The position numbers were made by a program, and so were the translations under genes. DNA of 37,976 nt, taken from contig NZ_JAHBAV010000033.1 in NCBI RefSeq assembly GCF_018390595.1, forward strand, positions 1 to 37,976, written 5' to 3'. The first letter of the stretch is position 1; each line of letters opens with the position of its first letter. This document shows positions 14,997-22,178 of this stretch, in pieces. The stretch is from Dietzia massiliensis (GTDB lineage Bacteria > Actinomycetota > Actinomycetes > Mycobacteriales > Mycobacteriaceae). The notes below the pieces were generated by a model. It saw nothing but the letters and a program-made list of their open reading frames with translations. It ran no database searches and was not told the origin of the DNA.

Positions 14997-15060
14997 TCTG
15001 TCAGGACCGGCCGCCGGGGCCGTCAGGCCTGGCCGCGGGGGCCGTCAGGCCTGGCCGCGG
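14997..15060. repeat. 22-base tandem repeat at the 3' end of ygfZ
   Basis: Two identical 21-base copies (15018-15038 and 15040-15060, each containing CCGTCAGGCCTGGCCGCGG) are offset by 22 bases. A degenerate third copy with CTGTCAGGACCGGCCGCCGG lies at about 14997-15016. The copy nearest the gene contains the ygfZ stop codon (15045-15047); the outer copies repeat the same TCA downstream. Confidence 0.7.
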
Positions 15061-16208
15061 AGCCGACGGATCGCCTCGCGGCCGGCCTGCGGGCCGCCGT
15101 CCTGCGGGGCGGTGTCGGGGTCGACGGCGGCGTCCACCCCGTCGATCTCGAGGGCCGAGTCCATGGGGACCGCGCGCTTGAGCAGGGCCAGCGCGACCGG
15201 GCCGTCCTCGTGGTGCTGGACGACCGTGCCCACGCGGCCGACCGGGCGGCCACCCGCGCGGACCTCGGCACCGACCGAGGGCAGCTCGTCGCCGCTCGAC
15301 CCGTCCAGCTGCAATCGCACGAGGACGCGGGGGGAGCGTCCGAGGTTGTGGACCCGGGACACCGTCTCCTGGCCCCGGTAGCAGCCCTTGTCCAGGTGCA
15401 CCGCGCCCCGCTCGGCCACGCCGCCGATCCACGTGGGGATCTCGTGGGGGATTGTCTTCTCGTCGGTGTCCACGCCCAGGCGGCCCCTCGGCGGGGTCGT
15501 CCCGGCCGCACGCAGCGCCTCGAACGCCCAGGAGCCCGCGGGCCGGGCGCCCGCGTCGACCGCGGCGGCGAACCACGCCGTCAGCGCCGGGCGGGGGACC
15601 ACCAGGTCGACCGAGCCGGCCTGGGGCCACGGCATCCGACGGGCGATCCCGCCACCCGGCAGCGCAACGCTCGCGTAGTCCCCGGTCGGGAGGTCCACCC
15701 CGGCGCCGTCGGGCGAGGTGAGGGTCGCGGGCAGGCCCGCGCCGGCGAAGGTGAGGACCGCGAGGTCGGCGGCCGCGGGGGCCGCGTCGGCCCAGAAGAC
15801 CATCTTGGTGAGGAACTGCAGCAGCGACGCGCCCCGGCCGGGTTCGGTGTCCATGACCACGGTGGCGTCCACGTCGGCGAGCACGGCGTGGTGCTCGATC
15901 CGCCCGTTGGCGTCCAGCACCAGCGTCTCGCCGCCGCCGCCGTCGCCGATCTCGGCGACGTGCTGGGAGACGAACCCCTCGAGCCACGTCAGCCGCTCGC
16001 CGCCGCCGATGGTCAGGACATCGCGATGGGAGCGGTCGACGATCACGAACCCGGAGTCGGCGGCCCGCTGCTCGCCGAAGGGGTCGCCGTAGTGGTGGGG
16101 GACCCCCGCGTCAGCGGAGTCGTCGCTCGCGTCCACCGCTCCGGGGCGGGCCAGGATCGGGCTGCGGTAGCGGCTGTCGGTCCGGTCGGGCACAGCTGGA
16201 TCGGTCAC
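15045..16208 (-). CDS. ygfZ: YgfZ/GcvT-like folate-binding protein (Rv0811c-like)
   Basis: A 387-residue protein of the YgfZ family, folate-dependent factors that help repair or assemble some Fe-S enzymes. The diagnostic motif KGCYRGQE, with its conserved Cys, is at 274-281. The tetrahydrofolate-binding fold begins around VLTIGGGERLTWLEGFVSQH. A variable N-terminus of about 50 residues precedes the domain. The GTG start at 16208 was chosen because TACACT ends exactly 7 bases upstream on the minus strand; earlier in-frame codons run into the divergent gene. The stop codon lies inside a tandem repeat. M. tuberculosis Rv0811c occupies the same position beside the aminodeoxychorismate lyase gene, and both proteins deal with folate. 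Confidence 0.9.
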   Translation of the reverse strand: MTDPAVPDRTDSRYRSPILARPGAVDASDDSADAGVPHHYGDPFGEQRAADSGFVIVDRSHRDVLTIGGGERLTWLEGFVSQHVAEIGDGGGGETLVLDANGRIEHHAVLADVDATVVMDTEPGRGASLLQFLTKMVFWADAAPAAADLAVLTFAGAGLPATLTSPDGAGVDLPTGDYASVALPGGGIARRMPWPQAGSVDLVVPRPALTAWFAAAVDAGARPAGSWAFEALRAAGTTPPRGRLGVDTDEKTIPHEIPTWIGGVAERGAVHLDKGCYRGQETVSRVHNLGRSPRVLVRLQLDGSSGDELPSVGAEVRAGGRPVGRVGTVVQHHEDGPVALALLKRAVPMDSALEIDGVDAAVDPDTAPQDGGPQAGREAIRRLRGQA

Positions 16209-16215
16209 GATCGCG

Positions 16216-16246
16216 AGTGTACGTACCAGGTCGTAGTGTGGGCTCC
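16216..16246. promoter_or_regulatory. Back-to-back leaderless promoters of ygfZ and the PabC-like gene
   Basis: TACACT on the minus strand (16216-16221) ends 7 bases before the ygfZ GTG. TAGTGT on the plus strand (16234-16239) ends 7 bases before ATG 16247. Only 12 bases separate the two -10 elements, so each promoter's -35 region overlaps the other's core. The two genes probably compete for RNA polymerase or are controlled together. Confidence 0.65.
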
Positions 16247-17155
16247 ATGGGCACTCCAGCGGGAACGGCGATCGATCGGCCTGACGATGCCAGGGTCGTC
16301 GTCCTGGTCTCCGGCGGACCGGAGGGGCCGCGGCCACGGGTCCACCCGGCGTCCGAGCCGTTGCTCCTGGCGGACGACCTCGCCGCCGTCCGGGGGGACG
16401 GGTGCTTCGAGACCCTCCTGGTGGTGGGAGGCCGCCCGGCCAAGCCCGAGCGGCATCTCGCGCGTCTCGCGAGGTCGGCGGCCGCGTTGGGGCTCACGGG
16501 GCCCTCGGAGCCCGCGTGGCGGGCCGGAATGGACCTGGCCGCGCGCGAGTGGGGCACCCGGACGGAGGGCATGCTGCGCCTGGTGCTGTCCCGTGGGCCC
16601 GAGCGGGGCGGGCAGGAGACCGCGTACATCACCGTCGCGCCCGTCAGCGGGTCAGCGCTCCGGGCGCGGGCGGAGGGGATCGCCGTGACGGCCCTCGGTC
16701 GGGGGTACGCCTCCGATGTCGCCGGCTCCGCGCCGTGGCTGCTGATCGGCTCCAAGACCCTGTCGTACGCCACGAGCATGGCGGCCCTCCGGCACGCCGC
16801 GGCGGGCGGGTTCGACGACGTGGTCTACCTCGCCTCGGACGGTGAGGTCCTCGAGGGGCCGCGCTCGACGGTGGTGATCGCCCGCGACGGTGAACTGCTG
16901 AGTCCACCGGCGGAGGTCGGGATCCTCGAGGGCACGACCCTGGCCGCGATGGCGGAGGTCGCCGCACGCGACGGTGTGCCCGTGCGGCGTGAGCGTCTCC
17001 TGCTCACCGACCTCGTGTCGGCCGACGCGATGTGGCTGCTGTCCTCCGTGACGCTGTACGCCCGGGTCCGGCGGATCGACGACACGACGTTGCCGGGTGG
17101 GGACCCCGGGATCGACGTCGCCGGGATGGTCGATCGCGCGGTCGGACGCGCATGA
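16247..17155 (+). CDS. pabC: Class IV PLP enzyme, 4-amino-4-deoxychorismate lyase (Rv0812-like)
   Basis: A 302-residue class IV aminotransferase-fold protein. The PLP lysine is Lys170 in LLIGSKTLSYATSMAA. Glu203 in EVLEGPRSTVVI and the phosphate-binding EGTTLAAMAEVA region fit the family. The usual alternatives are branched-chain aminotransferase and aminodeoxychorismate lyase. The M. tuberculosis homologue Rv0812 acts as aminodeoxychorismate lyase, making 4-aminobenzoate for folate, and the divergent neighbour is the folate-binding YgfZ, so I favour PabC. It starts 7 bases after a TAGTGT -10. An upstream extension in frame is antisense to ygfZ. Confidence 0.87.
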   Translation: MGTPAGTAIDRPDDARVVVLVSGGPEGPRPRVHPASEPLLLADDLAAVRGDGCFETLLVVGGRPAKPERHLARLARSAAALGLTGPSEPAWRAGMDLAAREWGTRTEGMLRLVLSRGPERGGQETAYITVAPVSGSALRARAEGIAVTALGRGYASDVAGSAPWLLIGSKTLSYATSMAALRHAAAGGFDDVVYLASDGEVLEGPRSTVVIARDGELLSPPAEVGILEGTTLAAMAEVAARDGVPVRRERLLLTDLVSADAMWLLSSVTLYARVRRIDDTTLPGGDPGIDVAGMVDRAVGRA

Positions 17156-17158
17156 GAA

Positions 17159-17188
17159 CCGCCCACCCGACCGGAATCGGCTGGGCGG
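17159..17188. terminator. Hairpin between convergent pabC and nitrobindin genes
   Basis: CCGCCCA (17159-17165) pairs with TGGGCGG (17182-17188), and inside it CCGA (17067+100 onward, 17167-17170) pairs with TCGG (17177-17180) around CCGGAA. It begins four bases after the pabC-like stop. No U tract is present. Confidence 0.55.
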
Positions 17189-17262
17189 GAGCGAAGCCGG
17201 CTGCGCAGGGCGGGTCGGCTACGCGGGGCGGGGTCGGTGGCGCGGCGCGGGGCCAGTGCGGG

Positions 17263-17952
17263 TCAGCCCGCGACGCGGCGTAGGCGCGCGGACATGTGCG
17301 GGACCAGGCCCTTCTCCGGGTGGACCCGTTCTTCGACCCAGCCGAGGTCGCCGCCCTCGACGATCCCGTAGATCCTCTTGGCGCCGCCCCGCTTGGGGCC
17401 GGTGGGGGAGGCGAGGACCACGTCGGTGGCCATCTCCCATGCCGACTGGGTGATGGGGGTGCCGTAGTACATCTCGATGATCCCCGAGGCGTGGGCCACG
17501 AGGAACTCGAGCTGGTCGTCCGCCGAGATCCTCCAGAACCCGGTCTCGCGGTACGCCGCGTCGTCCACGGCGCCCCCCGAGTCGTAGGTCCACGAACGGG
17601 AAGTCCAGCTCAGGTAGTTCTCACCGTCGTGCGAGACCACCACCTGCTGGCCGAACCGGTGCTGACCGCGGTCCTCGGTGTCCGCCTCGCCCTCGCCCTC
17701 CCAGACACCCACGAGGGGCAGCAGGGCGAGCAGGCCGGGGTGGAGGTCGGGCCCGAAGCGCAGGTTGGCGGTGTCCTCGGGGACGGGGAGTTCGGAGAAC
17801 GCGGGGATGTTGCGGCGGGCGGTCTCCTCGGAGCGCTGCGCGGCGGCGTTGACGGCAGCGTTCCCGGACCCGCGCACCACCGATTCGCCCCCCACCCCGT
17901 CAGGGGTGGGCGGCGTGGGGTCACCGGCGTTCGGCTGGCCGCTTTCCGTCAC
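17263..17952 (-). CDS. Nitrobindin-type heme protein (Rv0813c-like)
   Basis: A 229-residue protein with a 60-residue polar N-terminal extension and a THAP4/nitrobindin beta-barrel from about 65. Family features are GVWEGEGEA (GxWxGxG, about 82-90), [27 protein letters not shown], and a C-terminal [11 protein letters not shown] then [12 protein letters not shown], in which His219 is the expected heme ligand. Nitrobindins bind ferric heme and can isomerise peroxynitrite to nitrate. M. tuberculosis Rv0813c is the homologue in the matching position. The GTG start overlaps by four bases (GTGA) the stop of a 32-residue membrane peptide gene, so the two are translated in coupled fashion. Confidence 0.88.
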   Translation of the reverse strand: MTESGQPNAGDPTPPTPDGVGGESVVRGSGNAAVNAAAQRSEETARRNIPAFSELPVPEDTANLRFGPDLHPGLLALLPLVGVWEGEGEADTEDRGQHRFGQQVVVSHDGENYLSWTSRSWTYDSGGAVDDAAYRETGFWRISADDQLEFLVAHASGIIEMYYGTPITQSAWEMATDVVLASPTGPKRGGAKRIYGIVEGGDLGWVEERVHPEKGLVPHMSARLRRVAG

Positions 17953-18047
17953 GACTCGTCGGTGACCGTGCGGTAGACGATGTAGCAGGTGGCCCACAGG
18001 ATGGCCAGCGTGCAGAGGACGAGGAGGATCTCGAAGAAGAGCACCAT
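17949..18047 (-). CDS. 32-residue single-helix membrane peptide coupled to nitrobindin
   Basis: A short gene beginning [20 protein letters not shown] and ending [12 protein letters not shown]: one hydrophobic helix (about 3-25) followed by a short polar tail. Three independent features argue it is real. A consensus -10, TAGAAT (18054-18059), ends exactly 6 bases before its ATG, the same leaderless arrangement seen at many genes here. Its TGA overlaps the nitrobindin GTG in a GTGA. The codons have strong GC third-position bias. There is no other promoter for nitrobindin in view, so this is the first gene of that operon. By inference it may anchor or modulate the heme protein at the membrane, or serve only as a coupled leader peptide. 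I know of no named family. Confidence 0.75.
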   Translation of the reverse strand: MVLFFEILLVLCTLAILWATCYIVYRTVTDES

Positions 18048-18053
18048 GGCCTG

Positions 18054-18059
18054 ATTCTA
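18054..18059 (-). promoter_or_regulatory. Leaderless-type promoter of the 32-residue peptide / nitrobindin operon
   Basis: TAGAAT, one of the closest matches to the -10 consensus in the window, ends 6 bases before the ATG at 18047. Confidence 0.65.
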
Positions 18060-18071
18060 ACCCCGAGGCGT

Positions 18072-18572
18072 TCAGCCCACTGCGATGCGGGCGTCGATCG
18101 AGTGGATGAGGCAGTCCTCGGGCGGCACGACGAAGTCCTCCGAGACCCTGGCCTTCACGCCCAGGACGGTGGCGAGCGTGAACTCCGCGTGGACGACGCC
18201 CTCCCGGCCCGGGGGATCCACGGTGAGGACGATGTCCCGCACCTCACGGATCACCGAGTACTGCAGGTGTAGGTGGAGGTCCCAGCGGAGCTGGGTCGCG
18301 TTGAAGCCGGTCTTGAGCCCGTTCTCGCGCCGCACGCAGTCGGGCGCGAACGGGACGCGGAACGCCGCGGCGGGCGCGGTGAGGGCGGTGAGGTACATCC
18401 GCACCGCCGCTTCGCGCTCCTCGGGGGAGTAGGGGCCGGGGTGATCGGGTACCTGCGGGGTCGCCCCCCGACGCTGATCGATACCCACGAGGACTGCGGA
18501 GGCGACGGAGGCGCCGACGGCGACCACCGAGGCCCGCCCGGCCATGCCGAGCGCACGGGACAGCAGAGACAT
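18072..18572 (-). CDS. Membrane-anchored protein of unknown function
   Basis: A 166-residue protein. The N-terminus [20 protein letters not shown] continues into [12 protein letters not shown], a signal-anchor. The rest is a soluble domain with [55 protein letters not shown] and [20 protein letters not shown]. This has the look of a small alpha+beta lipid-binding or NTF2-like fold, but I do not recognise it. Two cysteines (in APDCV and PEDCL) could form a disulfide if the domain is outside the membrane. The ATG at 18572 is preferred to an in-frame GTG eight codons upstream because TAGTCT ends exactly 7 bases before it. In M. tuberculosis, sseC2 occupies this neighbourhood; this protein is not related to it that I can see. 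Confidence 0.75.
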   Translation of the reverse strand: MSLLSRALGMAGRASVVAVGASVASAVLVGIDQRRGATPQVPDHPGPYSPEEREAAVRMYLTALTAPAAAFRVPFAPDCVRRENGLKTGFNATQLRWDLHLHLQYSVIREVRDIVLTVDPPGREGVVHAEFTLATVLGVKARVSEDFVVPPEDCLIHSIDARIAVG

Positions 18573-18579
18573 GGGATCG

Positions 18580-18585
18580 AGACTA
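18580..18585 (-). promoter_or_regulatory. Leaderless-type promoter of the membrane-anchored protein
   Basis: TAGTCT ends 7 bases before the ATG at 18572 and decides the start choice for that gene. Confidence 0.6.
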
Positions 18586-18617
18586 GCCAGCCTCACGCCC
18601 GCGCGGGGCGCGAGGTC

Positions 18618-19448
18618 TCACCGCTCGACCGGGACCCCGATGAGGGAGCCGTACTCGACCCAGCTGCCGTCGTAGTTGACGACGTTGGGCTGGTCGAGGA
18701 GCTCGTGGAGGACGAACCAGGTGTGGCTGGACCGCTCACCGATCCGGCAGTAGGCCACGATGCGCTGATCGGGGTCGGTGAGCACGTCCGAGTAGATCTC
18801 GCGCAGTTCCGCGTCGGAGCGGAACGTGCCGTCGCGGGTGACCGCGCGGTTCCAGGGGATGCTGACCGCGCCCGGGATGTGGCCGCGCTGGCGACCACCC
18901 TCCTGCGGCAGCCCGGCGGGGGCGGCGAGGCGACCGGTGTACTCGTCCACCGAGCGCACGTCCACGAACCCGTCGCGGCCCAGCCCGGCGAGGACGTCGT
19001 CGCGGAAAGCCCGGATCGTCAGGTCCTGCGGGTCGGCCACGTACTCGGTGACCGGGCGCCGGGGCGTCTCGGTCTCCAGTGGACGCCCCTCGCGTTCCCA
19101 CAGCATGCGACCGCCGTCGAGGAGTCGGACGTCGCGGTGCCCGTACAGGCGCAGGTACCAGTACGCGTAGGCCGCGAACCAGTTGTGGTTGCCGCCGTAG
19201 ACCACCACGGTGTGGTCGCGGGTGACCCCCCGCTGCGACAGGAGTTCGCCGAAGCGTTCGCGGTCGACCAGGTCGCGCGTGTACTGCTGCTGCAGCTCGG
19301 TCCGCCAGTCGAGGGCGACGGCGCCCGGGATGTGGCCGTCGGTGTGGTACGCCGTCACGTCCTCGTCGACCTCGAGGAAGACCACCGAGTCGTCGGCCAG
19401 GCGCGAGGCGGCCCAGCGGGTGCTGACCAGTACGTCGTCGCGACTCAT
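18618..19448 (-). CDS. Two-domain thiosulfate sulfurtransferase (rhodanese)
   Basis: A 276-residue tandem rhodanese, matching the 277-residue mycobacterial CysA2 (Rv0815c). The N-terminal domain (about 1-130) is inactive: VYGGNHNWFAAYAYWYL has no Cys at the active loop. The C-terminal domain carries Cys234 in IVAYCRIGERSSHTWFVL, the persulfide-forming residue; the CRIGERSSHTW loop is the actinobacterial type. Other signatures are HIPGAVALDW and HIPGAVSIPWN, and FVDVRSVDEYTG. It transfers sulfane sulfur from thiosulfate to cyanide or thiols; the physiological acceptor is uncertain. The companion sseC2 of mycobacteria is absent here. The start follows TAGACT by 7 bases; that -10 includes the stop codon of lmeA. 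Confidence 0.93.
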   Translation of the reverse strand: MSRDDVLVSTRWAASRLADDSVVFLEVDEDVTAYHTDGHIPGAVALDWRTELQQQYTRDLVDRERFGELLSQRGVTRDHTVVVYGGNHNWFAAYAYWYLRLYGHRDVRLLDGGRMLWEREGRPLETETPRRPVTEYVADPQDLTIRAFRDDVLAGLGRDGFVDVRSVDEYTGRLAAPAGLPQEGGRQRGHIPGAVSIPWNRAVTRDGTFRSDAELREIYSDVLTDPDQRIVAYCRIGERSSHTWFVLHELLDQPNVVNYDGSWVEYGSLIGVPVER

Positions 19449-19455
19449 GTGCGCG

Positions 19456-19461
19456 AGTCTA
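19456..19461 (-). promoter_or_regulatory. Leaderless-type promoter of the rhodanese gene, overlapping the lmeA stop
   Basis: TAGACT ends 7 bases before the ATG at 19448. Its first three bases are the TAG stop codon of the upstream lmeA gene on the same strand. Confidence 0.6.
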
Positions 19462-20199
19462 GTGTCCGGGGCGCGCGAGGCCGTCGAGCGGCGCTCCGCC
19501 GGCCGCGACGGTGCCGGCTGCGGTGATGGTGCCGCCGGTCACTGTGAGGGTGTCGACCGTGGCTCCTAGGGGGAGGACATCGGGTTCCAGGGTCAGGGCG
19601 GTCCGGCGCAGTGCGAGCTCGCCGTCACCGTCGGGGAACCCCGCGGGTCCGGTCGCCGGGGCGACGGGGACGAGGCGCGCGCCGTGGGTGTCGACGACGA
19701 GGTCGACGAACGCCGAGACGCGGATGTCGGACCCCTCGAGGGTCCCCGTGACGCGGGCCCGGTGTTCGGTCCCGCCCGCGAGACTCGGGTCGTCGGCGGC
19801 GCCGACCAGCACGTCCCGCATCCCCAGGGCCGGGCCGAGTGAGTTGCCGGTGATCTGGACCGAGACCGTCGACTCTCCGGCGATCGGCGGTGCCGCCGGA
19901 TCGTCGGGGACGACGACGTCGGCGGCCGTCGCCTCGACGGCGACGGGGCCGAGTCCCGGCCGTTCGACCCCCTCGATCCGGATCGCCGCCGACGAGAGGG
20001 TGCCGGGGGCGACCCAACGCGAGCCGGGGCCGCCGCCGATCATGACCGACGGCGGCCCCGAGCCGGGGGACGCGGGGGCGATCCGGGACGACAGGTCCGC
20101 CTCGATCCGTGAGGCGTACACCGTCTCCGTGACGAAGGCGCCGAGGGCCACCGCGGCCACGGCGACGACCGCGACGACGGCGGGGCGGGGGATCCTCAT
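19459..20199 (-). CDS. lmeA: DUF2993 protein, LmeA-like (lipomannan elongation factor)
   Basis: A 246-residue exported protein. A basic start and hydrophobic segment ([20 protein letters not shown], about 1-27) act as signal or anchor. The DUF2993 domain follows, with [31 protein letters not shown] and [14 protein letters not shown]. The M. tuberculosis homologue Rv0817c, LmeA, binds phosphatidylinositol-type lipids and supports mannan chain elongation of lipomannan in the periplasm. It also sits directly beside glnR there, as here. The thiX gene found between cysA2 and Rv0817c in M. tuberculosis is missing, so the rhodanese follows at once with its promoter inside the lmeA stop. It is divergent from glnR over 83 bases. 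Confidence 0.87.
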   Translation of the reverse strand: MRIPRPAVVAVVAVAAVALGAFVTETVYASRIEADLSSRIAPASPGSGPPSVMIGGGPGSRWVAPGTLSSAAIRIEGVERPGLGPVAVEATAADVVVPDDPAAPPIAGESTVSVQITGNSLGPALGMRDVLVGAADDPSLAGGTEHRARVTGTLEGSDIRVSAFVDLVVDTHGARLVPVAPATGPAGFPDGDGELALRRTALTLEPDVLPLGATVDTLTVTGGTITAAGTVAAGGAPLDGLARPGH

Positions 20200-20244
20200 G
20201 GGCTCCAGGTGTACTCCACTCCCTGTTTCGGGGGTGGAGGTCGC

Positions 20245-20250
20245 TAGTAT
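20245..20250 (+). promoter_or_regulatory. Candidate -10 of the glnR-mshD promoter
   Basis: TAGTAT lies 32 bases before the glnR ATG, leaving room for the visible ribosome site AGAGGAAG (20271-20278). Confidence 0.55.
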
Positions 20251-20282
20251 TCCTCTCGGCCCCCGGACGGAGAGGAAGCGAC

Positions 20283-20972
20283 ATGGACGTAGTGCTCCTC
20301 GCCGCTGAAGCAGACCCGGAGGCGGTCATCCCGGCACTGCCTCTACTCCCGCACTCGGTGCGCGTGCTCCCGCCTCTCGCCTCCTCGCTGGGCGAGCTCT
20401 CCGGCGCGGCCCTCGCGCTGGTCGACGCGCGGAGCGATCTGGCGGCGTCGCGGGCGTTGTGCAGGCTTCTCGCGGGCGGCGCCGACCTCGCCGTCATCGC
20501 GGTGGTCTCCGAGGGCGGGTTGATCGCGGTGAGCGGCGACTGGGGCCTGGACGACATCCTCCTGCCGACGACGGGGCCGGCGGAGGTGGACGCCCGGTTC
20601 CGACTGGCGGCCGCGCGCCGCAGCACGCAGGGTGAGGCCGACGGCGGCCTGCTCACGGTCGGCGAGTTGGTGATCGACGAGGAGACCTACGTCGCGCGCG
20701 TCAAGGGCCGGCCGCTGGATCTGACCTACAAGGAGTTCGAGCTCCTCAAACATCTCTGTCAGCACCCGGGCCGGGTGTTCTCGCGCGCCCAGCTCCTCCA
20801 AGAGGTGTGGGGCTACGACTTCTTCGGCGGCACCCGGACCGTCGACGTCCACGTGCGGCGCCTGCGCGCCAAGCTCGGCCCGGATCACGAGTCCCTCATC
20901 GGAACCGTCCGTAACGTCGGATACAAGGCGGTCAGGCCGACGGACCGCCGCGAGGAGGGAGGGGACGCATGA
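20283..20972 (+). CDS. glnR: GlnR-type orphan response regulator
   Basis: A 229-residue OmpR-family regulator like Rv0818/GlnR, which controls nitrogen assimilation genes in actinobacteria. The receiver (about 1-115) is atypical. It keeps Asp48 ([10 protein letters not shown]) but lacks the acidic pair expected near the N-terminus (VVLLAAEAD), consistent with GlnR acting without classical phosphorylation. A winged-helix DNA-binding domain follows at about 122-220: [49 protein letters not shown] and GTVRNVGYK. No histidine kinase is nearby. The ATG is preceded by AGAGGAAG. The stop overlaps the mshD ATG by four bases (ATGA), so nitrogen regulator and mycothiol synthase are coupled, as in mycobacteria. 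Confidence 0.92.
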   Translation: MDVVLLAAEADPEAVIPALPLLPHSVRVLPPLASSLGELSGAALALVDARSDLAASRALCRLLAGGADLAVIAVVSEGGLIAVSGDWGLDDILLPTTGPAEVDARFRLAAARRSTQGEADGGLLTVGELVIDEETYVARVKGRPLDLTYKEFELLKHLCQHPGRVFSRAQLLQEVWGYDFFGGTRTVDVHVRRLRAKLGPDHESLIGTVRNVGYKAVRPTDRREEGGDA

Positions 20973-21925
20973 CGATCGACGAACGATCGATCGACGCCGC
21001 CACCGCCGACCGGGTGGAGGCGATGGCGGTGGAGGCCGAGAGGCTGGACGGGGTGGCCCCGCTGGGTGAGCAGCCCCTCCGGGCGCTGCGGTCGCCGTCC
21101 GCATCGGTGCGGCACTTCCTCGTCGCCGCCCCCGGGGCGGGCACGCCGTCCGCCGCGGACGAGGCGGCCGGGTACGCGCAGCTGACCGGCTCGGGGGACG
21201 GGGCGACCGCCGAGTTGGTCGTCCACCCCCGGCACCGCCGGCGGGGACTGGGCACCGCCCTCGTGCGCGCGGTGCTGGAAGCGGAACCCGGCGTGGCCGT
21301 GTGGGCCCACGGGGATCTGCCCGCCGCGCGGGCGCTCGCCGACGGCTTGGGCCTCGCGCGCACGCGCGAGTTGCTGATGATGCGCAGGCGCGCCGCCGAT
21401 GGCCCGGCGCTGCCGGATCCGCGCCCGGCCGAGGGGATCGAGACCGGCACGCTCGCCGACGCCGCCTCCGAGGGCGGACGGCGCTGGCCGGGGCTGGATG
21501 CGCGGGCGGAGTTCCTGCGCGTGAACAACGCCGCGTTCTCGTGGCACCCGGAGCAGGGCGGGTGGAGCCGGGAGCAGCTCGACGAGCGGCTCGCCGTGGA
21601 CTGGGTCGACCCCGCCGCGGTGTTCCTCGCCGTGGACGTCACGGGCCCGCAGCCGACGTTGGCGGGATTCCACTGGACCAAGACCGTCGCGGAGGCGGGG
21701 GAGCCGGTGGAGGGCGAGGTCTACGTCGTCGCGGTGGACCCGGCGGAGCAGGGTCGTGGGCTCGGCGGGCTGCTCACCGCAATGGGCGTCGCCCACCTCG
21801 AGGGCACCGTCGGCGCGGAGTCGGTGGTGCTCTACGTCGAGGGCGACAACACCCCCGCGATCCGTACCTACGAGAGGCTCGGTTTTGTGGTCGAACACCG
21901 CGATGTGACCTATGCCTCGCGGTAA
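20969..21925 (+). CDS. mshD: Mycothiol synthase MshD
   Basis: A 318-residue protein of two tandem GNAT acetyltransferase domains. It acetylates the cysteine amine of Cys-GlcN-Ins with acetyl-CoA, the last step of mycothiol synthesis. The N-terminal domain shows [17 protein letters not shown] (acetyl-CoA loop). The C-terminal catalytic domain shows [39 protein letters not shown] and [17 protein letters not shown]. Its length and order fit Rv0819. It starts in a four-base overlap with glnR. Its presence shows that mycothiol, not glutathione, is the main low-molecular-weight thiol of this organism. A large hairpin follows the gene. Confidence 0.96.
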   Translation: MTIDERSIDAATADRVEAMAVEAERLDGVAPLGEQPLRALRSPSASVRHFLVAAPGAGTPSAADEAAGYAQLTGSGDGATAELVVHPRHRRRGLGTALVRAVLEAEPGVAVWAHGDLPAARALADGLGLARTRELLMMRRRAADGPALPDPRPAEGIETGTLADAASEGGRRWPGLDARAEFLRVNNAAFSWHPEQGGWSREQLDERLAVDWVDPAAVFLAVDVTGPQPTLAGFHWTKTVAEAGEPVEGEVYVVAVDPAEQGRGLGGLLTAMGVAHLEGTVGAESVVLYVEGDNTPAIRTYERLGFVVEHRDVTYASR

Positions 21926-21938
21926 GCGTCAGCGGTGA

Positions 21939-21995
21939 CGGAGCCCGCCGATTCTCAGGGACACCCCAGGTGGGGGCCTCACCGGGCGGGCTCCG
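21939..21995 (+). terminator. Two-tier hairpin after mshD
   Basis: CGGAGCCCGCC (21939-21949) pairs with GGCGGGCTCCG (21985-21995). The enclosed sequence contains an inner CCCC-AGGT-GGGG stem. It begins 14 bases after the mshD stop and insulates the pstS promoter. Confidence 0.65.
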
Positions 21996-22025
21996 CGGGC
22001 AGGGTGAACGACGCGCGAGCAGGGA

Positions 22026-22069
22026 GTTCATCTCGGGTTCACCTACCTCCGCGGGACTGTTCACGTCCG
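22026..22069 (+). promoter_or_regulatory. PHO box upstream of pstS, 11-base phased repeats
   Basis: Four consecutive 11-base units: GTTCATCTCGG (22026), GTTCACCTACC (22037), a divergent TCCGCGGGACT (22048) and GTTCACGTCCG (22059). This matches the actinobacterial PHO-box pattern of GTTCACC-type direct repeats bound by PhoP or RegX3-type regulators under phosphate limitation. The last unit ends 5 bases before the -10, so the regulator would contact the -35 region. A single reversed copy (GTTCACCCT on minus) is at 22001-22009. Confidence 0.75.
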
Positions 22070-22074
22070 AGCTT

Positions 22075-22080
22075 TAGGTT
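22075..22080 (+). promoter_or_regulatory. Candidate -10 of the pstS promoter
   Basis: TAGGTT follows the PHO box. Transcription would start near 22087, giving a leader of about 92 bases before the GTG at 22179. No consensus -35 exists, as expected for an activator-dependent promoter. Confidence 0.55.
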
Positions 22081-22178
22081 CTCTCCCCGTCGGGCCGGTG
22101 TGTGCGGTCCGGCCCGCGATCAGATCGCAAAGAACGTGACCCGGTGGGGCGTCCCGCCGGATGAACCTAGGAGATTTT

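Noticed and set aside
22161..22178. ATG start for pstS six codons upstream of the chosen GTG
   Set aside because: It has no ribosome site and would place the AGGAGA inside the coding region; the GTG gives a standard lipoprotein signal.
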